IMG/VR virus record: IMGVR_UViG_3300030102_005119 | Span: 1 to 48,631 of that record | Length of the DNA: 48,631 nucleotides | Source: a virus | Direction: 5' to 3' (one strand) | In this document: positions 27,368-35,722 of the stretch, piece after piece | Layout of the letters: every line of letters begins with the position of its first letter | Position numbering within the stretch: the stretch's first letter is position 1 | Position numbers and translations under genes: made by a program | The notes under the pieces: model-generated | The model's input: the letters and a program-made list of their open reading frames with translations, nothing else | Told to the model about the DNA's origin: nothing | Databases searched by the model: none

Positions 27368-27398
27368 AAGCGGCAACAAACTAAACTGTTGTTGCTTC
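27367..27398. repeat. Imperfect inverted repeat at the junction of two genes
   Basis: Plus strand: gaagcggcaacaa, nine bases, then ttgttgcttc. The arms pair over gaag/cttc and gcaacaa/ttgttgc with a small bulge. It spans the stop of the 1826-residue gene (27381) and touches the TATA-like element. It may be a transcript hairpin that slows read-through or an operator for the capsid promoter. There is no clear T-tract. Confidence 0.45.
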
Positions 27399-30300
27399 TT
27401 TATCTGGGCCTGAATCTTCGTTTTTGATGCCCTTACCCCTCTTTTGTTGTCGCTTCATATGTGGATACGGCTTTTCATCATCTTCCGTGGGTCTTGCCCT
27501 CATGTCATAGTCGGGCAGGGTCTGCTCTCCGTCGAGCGTGGTAGGTCCTCTGGGACTCTCAATCTGAGCGCCTAGTTCTATACCGAGGCCTTTGCTACCG
27601 CTCATGGGGAAGTGTCCTTTCTCTAGGACATCCAGAACTCTGACCATGACACCGAGTGCTTTCTCCATCTGTGGCTTGAGTAGTTGATTCTTCTCTGCTA
27701 GTGTCTTGGCCTTGTCCTGAACTTTCTTCTCAGGTATGGGTCTCTTCTCCACTTTGCCCTTGAGCATCATGCTAGCGACCTGAGACCAGTATGGTTTGAG
27801 GCTCTCAGACAGCCTGATTGTGTAGTCTGACTCACCGAACTCCGAGAGAAGTGTGCGTGGTGAGTGAACCCAGTATCCCAAGTCGGACTTCTCTAGTGTG
27901 TAGAAAACGTCATTCTCAAGATACGTCTTGACAATCAAAGTGTTGTCATCTATGTCAACATCGTGTGGGAAGTGTAGGTTTGGTATGGACTTGGCTAGGA
28001 TGTTGAGTGTCTCCATGCTGACGCTGGACTCACCCTCTCCCTCTCCGACTATCTTGACTGGGTTCAGGTCGTATACTTCTCTGCCGTTGATTTTCTTTCT
28101 CTTGATGCCGGTGACCTCGACTTCCACAATCTCCCCTTCGTCAAACGATTTGGGGCTGGATACCGTACCTACGTCGAGATACACCTCTCCCTCGTAGTCA
28201 ACTGTGGCATTCTCTATGCCCTCATCGTCAATCAGAGGTCCTGCTCCTAGTCTGTATGTGATGCTCTTCTTGCCCCTCTTGTCGAGAATCCTGAGGTTGA
28301 CGTTCTTGTTCGGTCTAAGTAGAACCCACTTCGGGTGTCTCTTCTCTCCCTTCATGTACGTGCTCTTACCGTCTCTGATGAGTATGCAGTCGTGGTCCTC
28401 AAGCAGTGACTTAACCGTGTCCTCCAGACCCTCGTCGTCAGTCATGCGTGTGTCATGAGGTCCGGGCACAGTGACGTTATCGTATCCATCGAACTGCCCC
28501 CTGAGTATCTTCAGTCTCTCCTGTATGGTCATGTCTGTGATGTCAGAGTCATCGTAGTAGGTGATGTCGATGATGTGCAACTCGTCATCTGAGAGTATGC
28601 CGTCCAAGGTGCAGTCCTTCTTCCCTAGGTTCTTGACACCATCCTTGACCCAATCGGGTATGCTCATCCTTGAGTTGTGCTCGTTGTATGCAGATACCTT
28701 GTCGTTCAACTTCATGACCACGACCCTCTCGCCCTCGTACCACTTGGATACCACCCAAGAGCCGGTGAAGCCCCTGAGTTGATTCATGTCCTTGAAGTCG
28801 AATATCCTGTGCATGGGTCGTATTGGTGGTACGAAGTTCGGTGTGTCGTCCCCTTTCAGCATCAGTGAGTCCGGGTTGAGCAAGAACGCTGCGTAATCCG
28901 ATGGCTCGCTAGTCGTTATCGAGTAGGGTTGTTCCGCTGGTACAGTGCCGTCTGGGTAGACCATGTACTGGTTAGCACCCGTCATAGAGACGTTTTGGTC
29001 ATCGAGGCTCTGGACTGCTGCTGCCACTTCTCCCCCGAAATGCTGTTGGATGACTGACATGGGTACTGCGTGCATCGGTTGGGGAGCGGCTGTCGGACCT
29101 GACGTGAGTTCACCGAATGTGGCATCGAAGGACTCGGCTGGTTTCCTGAGTCTGTGATTGCTGTGGTCCATGAGTCCTGAGTATCCATAGAGGTCCATGA
29201 TAGGCGAGCCTTGTACGCCCATTGGGTGTAGTTCCCTTTGTCCGAAACCTATGGTCTCGCTCTCAATCATGTCAGGTGACGATGACAGGTCGAAGTTGGG
29301 GTCATGCACGAAGAGGTCCTTGCTCGCATGTTGAATGTAATTGGCTCGTGTGTCTATCCCACGGTTGCTCTTGTTTGCCTTGATTTTTGCGTTAGTGAGG
29401 GCAGAGCGCCTTTCCGTCCCTCTGCCTATCTCAGGCGCTGCGAAGTAAGTCAGACCTAGATTGTCCTGAACCTCCTTGGGAAGACTGTTGACCTGACCCC
29501 TGAGTCCCCTCATCTGGGACTCTATGCGCTTTGTGTACCCAAGTATGTCGTCTTTGGAGTACCCGTACTTCTCCTCGAACTCATCGTCGGAGACAGTGTG
29601 GTCTCTAGTAGATGCGAATATCTTCCCAGCATGGTCGTGCATGTGGTCTATGTCATCATAGCCCAAGAACATCCGTTGGTCTTTTCCTGCGTATAACTCA
29701 GGTGGGTTTGTCGTTATGGAGTTGAGGGACATCAACACCCTGTGGTCATCCTCGTTGTTCGGGTCGAGTGACGCTTTTATCGAATCCAACACGTTTCCAT
29801 AGTGTGCTGAGTGTGTTCCGTCCTCACCCATGCCTAGGTGCTTAACTAGGTCGTCCAGAGTTGTTTTCGAGTCTATTCTGAAACCGTGCTCTCGCATGTG
29901 CTCTGGTAGTCTGTGGAGTCCAGTCCTCTGCAATGGTGTCATCCTCTTATCTATGCCATGCTCCATCACTGTGAGGTTGTTTGTCCAAGTAGTGCCGTCT
30001 GGTAGTTCTATCTCCGCTCCCCTAGGTAAGTGCATCAAGACCATGTTGGCATCCCTGAACAGACCGTCAATCTCCGCATCCAAGTTGGGGTTGTCGGGAC
30101 TGAACGTACCCTCCGGCTTGAGTTGCTTGAGGACCATTGCCATCTGTTCAATTGCTCGATGATGGGAATGTATCCTGTCCATGTGCTGCCTCATCAGCGT
30201 GCCACCCATCCTATCATTCAGACCGAAGTGGTCTAGGAACTCTTCAACTGCCTCATCGTCACCAACCCTAGCACCGAATGAGGGGAGATTCAACTTGAGG

Positions 30301-32861
30301 GTGGATGGTGACAACCCAAACATACCGGCAGGTCTGCCACTACCGCCTCTTCCCATCATGGTCGCTATGGAGTGTGACCATATGTGTTGGTACTTGGAAA
30401 CTTGGTCTGGGTCTATCTTCTCCTCGTAACTATCCTGCACGTTGTCCCCTGTCGATAACTCCTCACCCGCTCCTATGGTTGCTGCTAGGTTCGTGCCACC
30501 TATGTCGGTCTCTTTCTTGACTGACCTCTTGTACCCCTTGCCATGTGGTATCCTTGAGTTGGTAGCACCGGATGAGTAGTTGGGCTTGTTGATTCTGTAG
30601 TTCTTGCCGTACTTCTCCACTAATTCCTCATCGGACAGTCTGGATATGACATTCACCAGACCGGGCGCTAGATGTGATAGGTTTGCGAGAATCTGATTCT
30701 TCGGGGTCGTGCCTTTTATTCCATGGACCTTGGTCTGACCGTACTTGGATAGTATGTTGGCTGGGGTGTTGAAGACACCACGCTTGTGGTTGAGGAAGGG
30801 AGCAATCAATCCTATGTTGAACTCATTGGGTGTTATTCGTTCCCCGTCTACCATGCCTAGGTGACTCTCACCATCTGCGTTTGAGAAGTGCCTGAATATC
30901 ATCTCCATCAAGGTATGTGGATTTCTACCAAGACCACCGGCAGCGAAGGCCGGAGCAAAGAAAGCACCGAGACCGTAGTGACCTGTGCTATCGGGAATCC
31001 TCAGGTCCTGCATGACCTCGGCCATCTCCGGGTCAATCTCGGACTCATCGAAGTACAGACCACCATGCAGGAGCATGTCGTTGCGTATGTCCTTGGCATC
31101 CTTACCTAAATCCCCTTGGGACTTGGCTTTGGCGAGCACCGACATGAGTGTGTCCCTGTCGAGCAGAGGACCTGAGAAGTTGGGATAGTGATGGTCATCA
31201 TCCTCGGTCATCTCAGTCATGTCCTCGTTGTATCCCAATGCGTAGAGAATCTCCTTCTTGGATAGCCTATCTCCGTGTCCTGTCCCTATTATGTCGTTGA
31301 TGGACTTGTCATAGTGAGAGGCTATGGCATCCTCCTCAGATGCACCCTCGTTCTTCTTCTGGTATCTCTTGATTGACCTCTCACTGTGCTTCGACAACTT
31401 GGGTAGGTGGTTGAAGTCCTTGTGAGCCTTGCCTGTCTCCTTGTGGAAGTGACCATCCTTGTCAAGACCGTTCTCGTCATTGGCTTTGACGAACTCCAGA
31501 CCCAGAGCCTCTCTGAGGTTGTCGTGTATGGTGTCCCTGTGCTCGAAGTCATCGTCATGTATTATGTCGTGGAGCGCCGAGAAGAACTCGTCCTTCTGGT
31601 TGTCAGAGAGTTGCTCTTCGTTGCTCTCCCTGCTAGGTATGATATTCTCGTTCGTAAAGCCATGCTGCCTGCCACCCCAGTTGGACATCGAGTTGAGTAT
31701 GTGTTGTGTTGACCTCTTTATCCTCCCAGAGGATACGGTTGTTCCATCTGGTAGTTTGATGTCTTGGTTTTCCACCTTGTCCAGTCCATCCTGCATCTTG
31801 TTCATTATCGCCGTCCTCTCTCTGGGGGAGAACCACTGTAGTTGGTGTATGAAACCACCAAGACCCAGATTGTATCCGTGGTCGATGGTCTCCGCTGGTG
31901 GCATCTTGCCTTCCTTGTCTGCGAGTGCGTAGTCGAAGGGCTGCTCCTTCACCTCGGTATCCACGTGCTTGTGATTCCAACTCCTAGCCCTGTCGTCTGC
32001 GTGTAGTTTCCTGAGAGCCAGTTCCTCCTGCGAATGGAAGTGTCCTTCTGGTATCTCGTCTGACAGTCCCTCTGCTCTGGCATCTGCGATAGCGCTTGTC
32101 CTCCAAGAGCCATCATGGTCTACCTCGCCGGTCTCAGGGTGAATGCTCTTCCACTCCTCGTCACCACTGAGCCAACGTTGGTAGTCCCTCTCGTACACGT
32201 CATGCATGGTCTTGAGCGATACGTCCTTCAGACCACCGAGAGGGCCAAGACCGTGGAAGTTCCTGACTGTGTTGCCCTCTAGGTCCAACTTCTCCATACC
32301 CTTGTGGTGTGGGCTGCCCTTCTTCCTGAGCATCCTGTCTTGTGCATGCTCCACCGCTGCTGATATCCTTCCGTGCGTCTTGTGGTTGGTGAGCGTAGGT
32401 AGCATCTGCCTGACCATCAACTCGTCTATGATTGAGCGCCCTGATGGTAGCATTCTCTTCGATGGGTCGTAGAAACTACTGAAGGGGTTGGACTTCGAGT
32501 CACCGTAGGGTGCTAGACCAATATCTGCGACCTCAAGGTCGTGATGGTGAGAAGCCCCTCTCCTCTTGACCCTGCCTCTCCAAGGTTGGTTTGTGGAGAG
32601 ATGCTGCTGGTTCTGCTCGGCTTGTATGGCTAGGAACTGTTCCTTCGGTATGTACGAGTTGCCACTGTAGGACATCTTCCTGACGAAGGAGTCGCATATG
32701 TTCTCCTTCCAAGTGATGTCGTTGGTGAAGCCGTCCTGCTCCATCACCGCTTTGGCGATGACATACTCCTCTATGCTCTCATCTACGTCTAGTCCGTCTA
32801 GTATACTGAGCAGGAGTTGTTCTCTTGCCTTTACGAACGTGGATACTGAGTCTTCATACAC
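27381..32861 (-). CDS. Giant head-module protein with DNA-ligase-like domain, 1826 aa
   Basis: The start is a GTG at 32861 after AGGTGG. Residues 1-1340 are His-, Asp- and Gly-rich with many short helices and no domain I recognise (HHHDLEVADIGLAPYGD near the start). Residues about 1360-1535 look like the adenylation domain of ATP-dependent DNA ligases: KWYEGERVVV (motif I region, 1373 on), TLDGIL near 1418, DITYYDDSDITDMTIQERLK, and DCILIRDG near 1492 followed by KWVLLRPNK. An OB-fold-like part follows to about 1610 (YEGEVYLDVGTVSS, then IVEVEVTGIKRK). Several catalytic positions differ from active ligases: the motif I Lys is displaced by one residue, Glu of motif III is Ile1422, motif IV reads Asp/Arg, and a motif V Lys is Leu. 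The C-terminus is basic. Lying among head genes, it may be packaged in the virion; that is inference. Confidence 0.85.
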   Translation of the reverse strand: MYEDSVSTFVKAREQLLLSILDGLDVDESIEEYVIAKAVMEQDGFTNDITWKENICDSFVRKMSYSGNSYIPKEQFLAIQAEQNQQHLSTNQPWRGRVKRRGASHHHDLEVADIGLAPYGDSKSNPFSSFYDPSKRMLPSGRSIIDELMVRQMLPTLTNHKTHGRISAAVEHAQDRMLRKKGSPHHKGMEKLDLEGNTVRNFHGLGPLGGLKDVSLKTMHDVYERDYQRWLSGDEEWKSIHPETGEVDHDGSWRTSAIADARAEGLSDEIPEGHFHSQEELALRKLHADDRARSWNHKHVDTEVKEQPFDYALADKEGKMPPAETIDHGYNLGLGGFIHQLQWFSPRERTAIMNKMQDGLDKVENQDIKLPDGTTVSSGRIKRSTQHILNSMSNWGGRQHGFTNENIIPSRESNEEQLSDNQKDEFFSALHDIIHDDDFEHRDTIHDNLREALGLEFVKANDENGLDKDGHFHKETGKAHKDFNHLPKLSKHSERSIKRYQKKNEGASEEDAIASHYDKSINDIIGTGHGDRLSKKEILYALGYNEDMTEMTEDDDHHYPNFSGPLLDRDTLMSVLAKAKSQGDLGKDAKDIRNDMLLHGGLYFDESEIDPEMAEVMQDLRIPDSTGHYGLGAFFAPAFAAGGLGRNPHTLMEMIFRHFSNADGESHLGMVDGERITPNEFNIGLIAPFLNHKRGVFNTPANILSKYGQTKVHGIKGTTPKNQILANLSHLAPGLVNVISRLSDEELVEKYGKNYRINKPNYSSGATNSRIPHGKGYKRSVKKETDIGGTNLAATIGAGEELSTGDNVQDSYEEKIDPDQVSKYQHIWSHSIATMMGRGGSGRPAGMFGLSPSTLKLNLPSFGARVGDDEAVEEFLDHFGLNDRMGGTLMRQHMDRIHSHHRAIEQMAMVLKQLKPEGTFSPDNPNLDAEIDGLFRDANMVLMHLPRGAEIELPDGTTWTNNLTVMEHGIDKRMTPLQRTGLHRLPEHMREHGFRIDSKTTLDDLVKHLGMGEDGTHSAHYGNVLDSIKASLDPNNEDDHRVLMSLNSITTNPPELYAGKDQRMFLGYDDIDHMHDHAGKIFASTRDHTVSDDEFEEKYGYSKDDILGYTKRIESQMRGLRGQVNSLPKEVQDNLGLTYFAAPEIGRGTERRSALTNAKIKANKSNRGIDTRANYIQHASKDLFVHDPNFDLSSSPDMIESETIGFGQRELHPMGVQGSPIMDLYGYSGLMDHSNHRLRKPAESFDATFGELTSGPTAAPQPMHAVPMSVIQQHFGGEVAAAVQSLDDQNVSMTGANQYMVYPDGTVPAEQPYSITTSEPSDYAAFLLNPDSLMLKGDDTPNFVPPIRPMHRIFDFKDMNQLRGFTGSWVVSKWYEGERVVVMKLNDKVSAYNEHNSRMSIPDWVKDGVKNLGKKDCTLDGILSDDELHIIDITYYDDSDITDMTIQERLKILRGQFDGYDNVTVPGPHDTRMTDDEGLEDTVKSLLEDHDCILIRDGKSTYMKGEKRHPKWVLLRPNKNVNLRILDKRGKKSITYRLGAGPLIDDEGIENATVDYEGEVYLDVGTVSSPKSFDEGEIVEVEVTGIKRKKINGREVYDLNPVKIVGEGEGESSVSMETLNILAKSIPNLHFPHDVDIDDNTLIVKTYLENDVFYTLEKSDLGYWVHSPRTLLSEFGESDYTIRLSESLKPYWSQVASMMLKGKVEKRPIPEKKVQDKAKTLAEKNQLLKPQMEKALGVMVRVLDVLEKGHFPMSGSKGLGIELGAQIESPRGPTTLDGEQTLPDYDMRARPTEDDEKPYPHMKRQQKRGKGIKNEDSGPDKEATTV

Positions 32862-32871
32862 ACGTTACCAC

Positions 32872-33222
32872 CTAGTCTCTGTTCGGCTGTTTGTTGTCTG
32901 TGGCTACATCACGGTCTTGGTCACCGGTCTGATGAGCGTTCATCCTCTTTGCGAGTTCCTCGACGTTGAATGAACTGGACATAGCACCTTTGTTGGCTAC
33001 GTCTTCAACATCCAGTAGATGTCCGTTGGTTGAGTACCCTGCGCTCTTGGTCTGTCCACCGGTCTCTGATACGAAGTGCATGCCCTCAGGCTTCGTTGAG
33101 AAGGTCTGCTCGTAGTGGGGTTGAGCGGATTTCTCAAGTTTTGCCGCTCTCTCTGCCAAATACTGTGCTTTCTTCAATAGTGCTTCTGCCTCACTGGAAA
33201 CTTCCTCATATCTCGGTCTCAT
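32872..33222 (-). CDS. Small helical head-module protein, about 116 aa
   Basis: Two ATG codons lie at 33225 and 33222; the second has better spacing from GGAGGT and overlaps the previous stop as TGATG. The N-terminus is a clear coiled coil (EEVSSEAEALLKKAQYLAER), followed by a Gly/Ser/Thr-rich middle and a polar tail with FNVEELAKRMNAHQ. It is probably a minor head or scaffold-related protein by context; no family is recognised. Confidence 0.62.
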   Translation of the reverse strand: MRPRYEEVSSEAEALLKKAQYLAERAAKLEKSAQPHYEQTFSTKPEGMHFVSETGGQTKSAGYSTNGHLLDVEDVANKGAMSSSFNVEELAKRMNAHQTGDQDRDVATDNKQPNRD

Positions 33223-33572
33223 CATAATACCTCCACGTTCTTAGTGTTGTCTGCTAATTCGTGAATGTCATCCCAAGACATCTGGTGGATGTCCTCGTTG
33301 CTCATCTCTCCCATGTCTATTCTGTTTCCCTTCAGTAGAGTAGCCTCGCCCATCTCTAGGTCTGCTCTGAAGTTATCAGGCTCTACGTCTTCTGACAACG
33401 GGGTGTTGACTGACACGAAGCCTGCTCTCTTGAGTAGGTTTCCGGGTTGTTGAATCATCTTCTTGAGTTCTAGGTTCTCTTGCTTCAAACTGTCGAGAGA
33501 ACGGTCCATGGACTCCATCTTGTTGATTAGAGCATTCATCAACCGCTCTGTTCCACTCTCTTCTGTTGTCAC
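33222..33572 (-). CDS. Coiled-coil protein with scaffold-like C-terminal motif, 116 aa
   Basis: GTG start at 33572 after a GAGGATT-like ribosome site. Residues 10-42 form a coiled coil (LMNALINKMESMDRSLDSLK and beyond). Residues 91-110 (SNEDIHQMSWDDIHELADNT) align without gaps to residues 447-466 of the protease-scaffold: nine identities and six conservative changes, including MSW and a fixed His. Coiled coil plus a terminal binding motif is the layout of capsid scaffolds, so this may be a second scaffold or capsid-binding partner. The shared motif is visible; the function is inferred. Confidence 0.7.
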   Translation of the reverse strand: MTTEESGTERLMNALINKMESMDRSLDSLKQENLELKKMIQQPGNLLKRAGFVSVNTPLSEDVEPDNFRADLEMGEATLLKGNRIDMGEMSNEDIHQMSWDDIHELADNTKNVEVL

Positions 33573-33581
33573 GTTGAATCC

Positions 33582-33938
33582 TCACTCTGGTCTGTATGCT
33601 CTTCCGAAAGTACCAGTGTGGGGTCTCATCCTGCTGTTGCTTCGTGCAGAAATGATTGTGCCCGGCAACTGACTGTCTCTTTGATTAACATCGAAATTAG
33701 TGCCTCTCTCATTGAACTTCATGGGTGCTACGCCGTTTACGTACTCGGAGAGTGGGTTATCCGCCTTGGTTAGTTTGACAGTCAAGTCCTCGTGCAGGTA
33801 TCCTCCGAACTTCAGCATCTCCTCTAGATGTTGTTTAGCATCATCTGCGTTTCCATTCTCAAAGGCCTTGGTGAAGGCTTCTGCATGCACGTTTAACTTC
33901 CTAGCCATCGGGTCTAACTTCAATAGGTCCATACTCAC
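33582..33938 (-). CDS. Small head-module protein, 118 aa
   Basis: A GTG at 33938 has GGAGGG five bases upstream; an ATG two codons later is less well placed. The N-terminal half is helical (ARKLNVHAEAFTKAFENG, DDAKQHLEEMLKFGGYL) and the C-terminal half is extended and basic (ISARSNSRMRPHTGTFGRAY). It follows the portal gene closely. I recognise no family; a minor capsid or portal-associated protein is possible by position. Confidence 0.62.
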   Translation of the reverse strand: MSMDLLKLDPMARKLNVHAEAFTKAFENGNADDAKQHLEEMLKFGGYLHEDLTVKLTKADNPLSEYVNGVAPMKFNERGTNFDVNQRDSQLPGTIISARSNSRMRPHTGTFGRAYRPE

Positions 33939-33973
33939 TCGTGCCCTCCGAAGTGTTGTTCCTTTAATTATCC

Positions 33974-35722
33974 TTATGCCCCACGAGGACGTTTTGCGTC
34001 CGAAATGCCCCTTTGTGCTCTTTGAACAGGTGACTGTTGAGGTCCTCTCTGTTGGACGTTGGAGAATGGTGAGCCTGCTCCTGCTGTGGCTCTCTGCTCA
34101 GGTCGTGCTGGAGGTGCGTTTCTGATGCCCATTCCCTCACCGCCGGGATTGGCTATTCCCGGTGGCATGCCCGGTACTCTCTGCATGACTCCGGGTGGCA
34201 TTCCGCCCGGTGGCATTCCGCCCGGTGGCATTCCGCCCGGTGGCATTCCGGGTGGCATTCCGGGTGGCATCATAGGCATACCACCGCCGGGTGGCATACC
34301 CTGTCCCTCCATCGGGTCTATCTTCTTGTATACGAAGCGGATGTCCCTCTCTCCCTCTTCAAGTAGTTCGGGTTTGTAGCCGAGCATCATCATTCGTTGT
34401 GCTAGGTTCGCTTCCATCTCGTCTCTCCTGAGTCTGGTTATCTCGTCTTCTTCCTCGTTCGGGTAGAGTGTCAGTTTCCAGTCGTTGACTCCCATCTCCT
34501 TGAGCATTCGTGGGAACATCACGTCTGTGTACACCTTCTGCCCGTACTCTACAGCACGGTTGGTAACGAGAATCTGCATGCCCTCGTTATTGAGACCACC
34601 ACTCTTGCCGTTGTCAATCATGAACACCGCCGACACACCGTAGAATGCTGCTATCCTGTTTCTCATTTCGTCACGGACAGCAATGTACTGCATCTCCTCA
34701 AGAGTGTCCATGAACTTAATCCAATTGACACCGCCTCTTCCACTGGAACTCTCGATACCGACCTTGGGGATGTAGTGTGGGTCTCTCTCCATCTTCTCAT
34801 CAACTGACTTCCAGAAGGACTTCATCGACTCTAGATTGTCTGTGGTTACCGATATGATGCCCTTGGGCGCTCTCCTCTTCTGGTATGATGTGTACATGTA
34901 GTTGTCCATGGCAGTGAGTGTCATGGCTTGTCTCCACATGGTGTTGACTGGGCTTCTCCCATAGAGTTTCGACGGGTTGTACTTGCTGACGTGGATTACC
35001 TCTCCCTTGAGGTAGTACTGGCTCTTGCCGCTACCGGCCATGTTGATGTAGTGAACGTCTTCCATCTGTCCACCGCAGACTTGGCAGTTGCCCTCTTGAC
35101 CGGGATAGGACACCTCTGTCCTGTGCAACGGGCAGACCTTGTACCTGCCACCCCTGACTCCCCTCTTGTCCGATACTATACGCATGAATATGGGGTCGCC
35201 ACGAATGAGTTCCTTGACTCTGAAGAACTGTATCTCACCGTCTTCTGGGTCTACGTAGTACTCCTTAACTATGATTAGGAAAGCGTCGTCAACTATGTTG
35301 AGGTCCTTCTCTATCTCATACAACACGTGCATGAAGTCCTGCTCCATTGAGTTCTGCTCCTTGAGAAGCCATCTTGGGTAGACAATCTCGTCTGCACTAG
35401 GTGGTCTAACTGGTGAGTCGCAGACATTGCAGATGTTCACATCGTGGTGATACTCCTCACCACAGGTGTCGCACTTGAATCTGAACTTCTTCTCCCAGAA
35501 GTACCCTCTCCTGAATATCTCCTGCTGTAGTTTGGATAGTACGGTTCTGAGAATCAGGTTCTCATGTGATACTGCGTATAACGCTGGTATGGTTATACCT
35601 TGAGCGAGAACTGGTTCTTGTATGCCAGTCGTGTATAACGGCATCTGTGGTTGAGGGGTAGTTCTCCTCTTGAACGGGTTCAGGGAATCTAGGAATCTCC
35701 TGACAGGACTCTCATCAGCCAT
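33974..35722 (-). CDS. Portal protein with two zinc ribbons, 582 aa
   Basis: The ATG at 35722 overlaps the previous gene and follows GGAGGGTGAT. The core matches phage portals: an N-terminal helix, KEYYVDPEDGEIQFFRV, EVIHVSKYNPSKLYGRSPV, a helical stem (LTAMDNYMYTSYQKR), and RDEMRNRIAAFYGVSAVFM followed by a Gly-rich turn. Two zinc-binding loops are inserted: C84-x2-C87 with C98-x2-C101, and C197-x2-H200 with C213-x2-C216. After residue 475 is a Met-Pro-Gly-rich segment of MPPGG-like repeats, then a basic tail. The portal forms the dodecameric vertex where DNA enters. Zinc ribbons may replace parts of the wing. Order after the terminase is as expected. Confidence 0.85.
   Translation of the reverse strand: MADESPVRRFLDSLNPFKRRTTPQPQMPLYTTGIQEPVLAQGITIPALYAVSHENLILRTVLSKLQQEIFRRGYFWEKKFRFKCDTCGEEYHHDVNICNVCDSPVRPPSADEIVYPRWLLKEQNSMEQDFMHVLYEIEKDLNIVDDAFLIIVKEYYVDPEDGEIQFFRVKELIRGDPIFMRIVSDKRGVRGGRYKVCPLHRTEVSYPGQEGNCQVCGGQMEDVHYINMAGSGKSQYYLKGEVIHVSKYNPSKLYGRSPVNTMWRQAMTLTAMDNYMYTSYQKRRAPKGIISVTTDNLESMKSFWKSVDEKMERDPHYIPKVGIESSSGRGGVNWIKFMDTLEEMQYIAVRDEMRNRIAAFYGVSAVFMIDNGKSGGLNNEGMQILVTNRAVEYGQKVYTDVMFPRMLKEMGVNDWKLTLYPNEEEDEITRLRRDEMEANLAQRMMMLGYKPELLEEGERDIRFVYKKIDPMEGQGMPPGGGMPMMPPGMPPGMPPGGMPPGGMPPGGMPPGVMQRVPGMPPGIANPGGEGMGIRNAPPARPEQRATAGAGSPFSNVQQRGPQQSPVQRAQRGISDAKRPRGA
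34190..34298 (-). repeat. 15-nt tandem repeat in the portal gene
   Basis: On the plus strand the unit ggtggcattccgccc repeats three times exactly and then continues in shortened form (ggtggcattccg). It encodes the MPPGG repeats of the portal C-terminus. Near-perfect DNA identity suggests recent expansion by slippage. Confidence 0.85.

Noticed and set aside
28030-28785. Active ATP-dependent DNA ligase
   Set aside because: The motif I lysine is out of place and several motif residues are changed, so I do not claim activity.
34190-34298. Possible minisatellite or regulatory repeat
   Set aside because: The repeat is in frame in the portal gene and encodes a Met-Pro-Gly segment, so it is a coding repeat.
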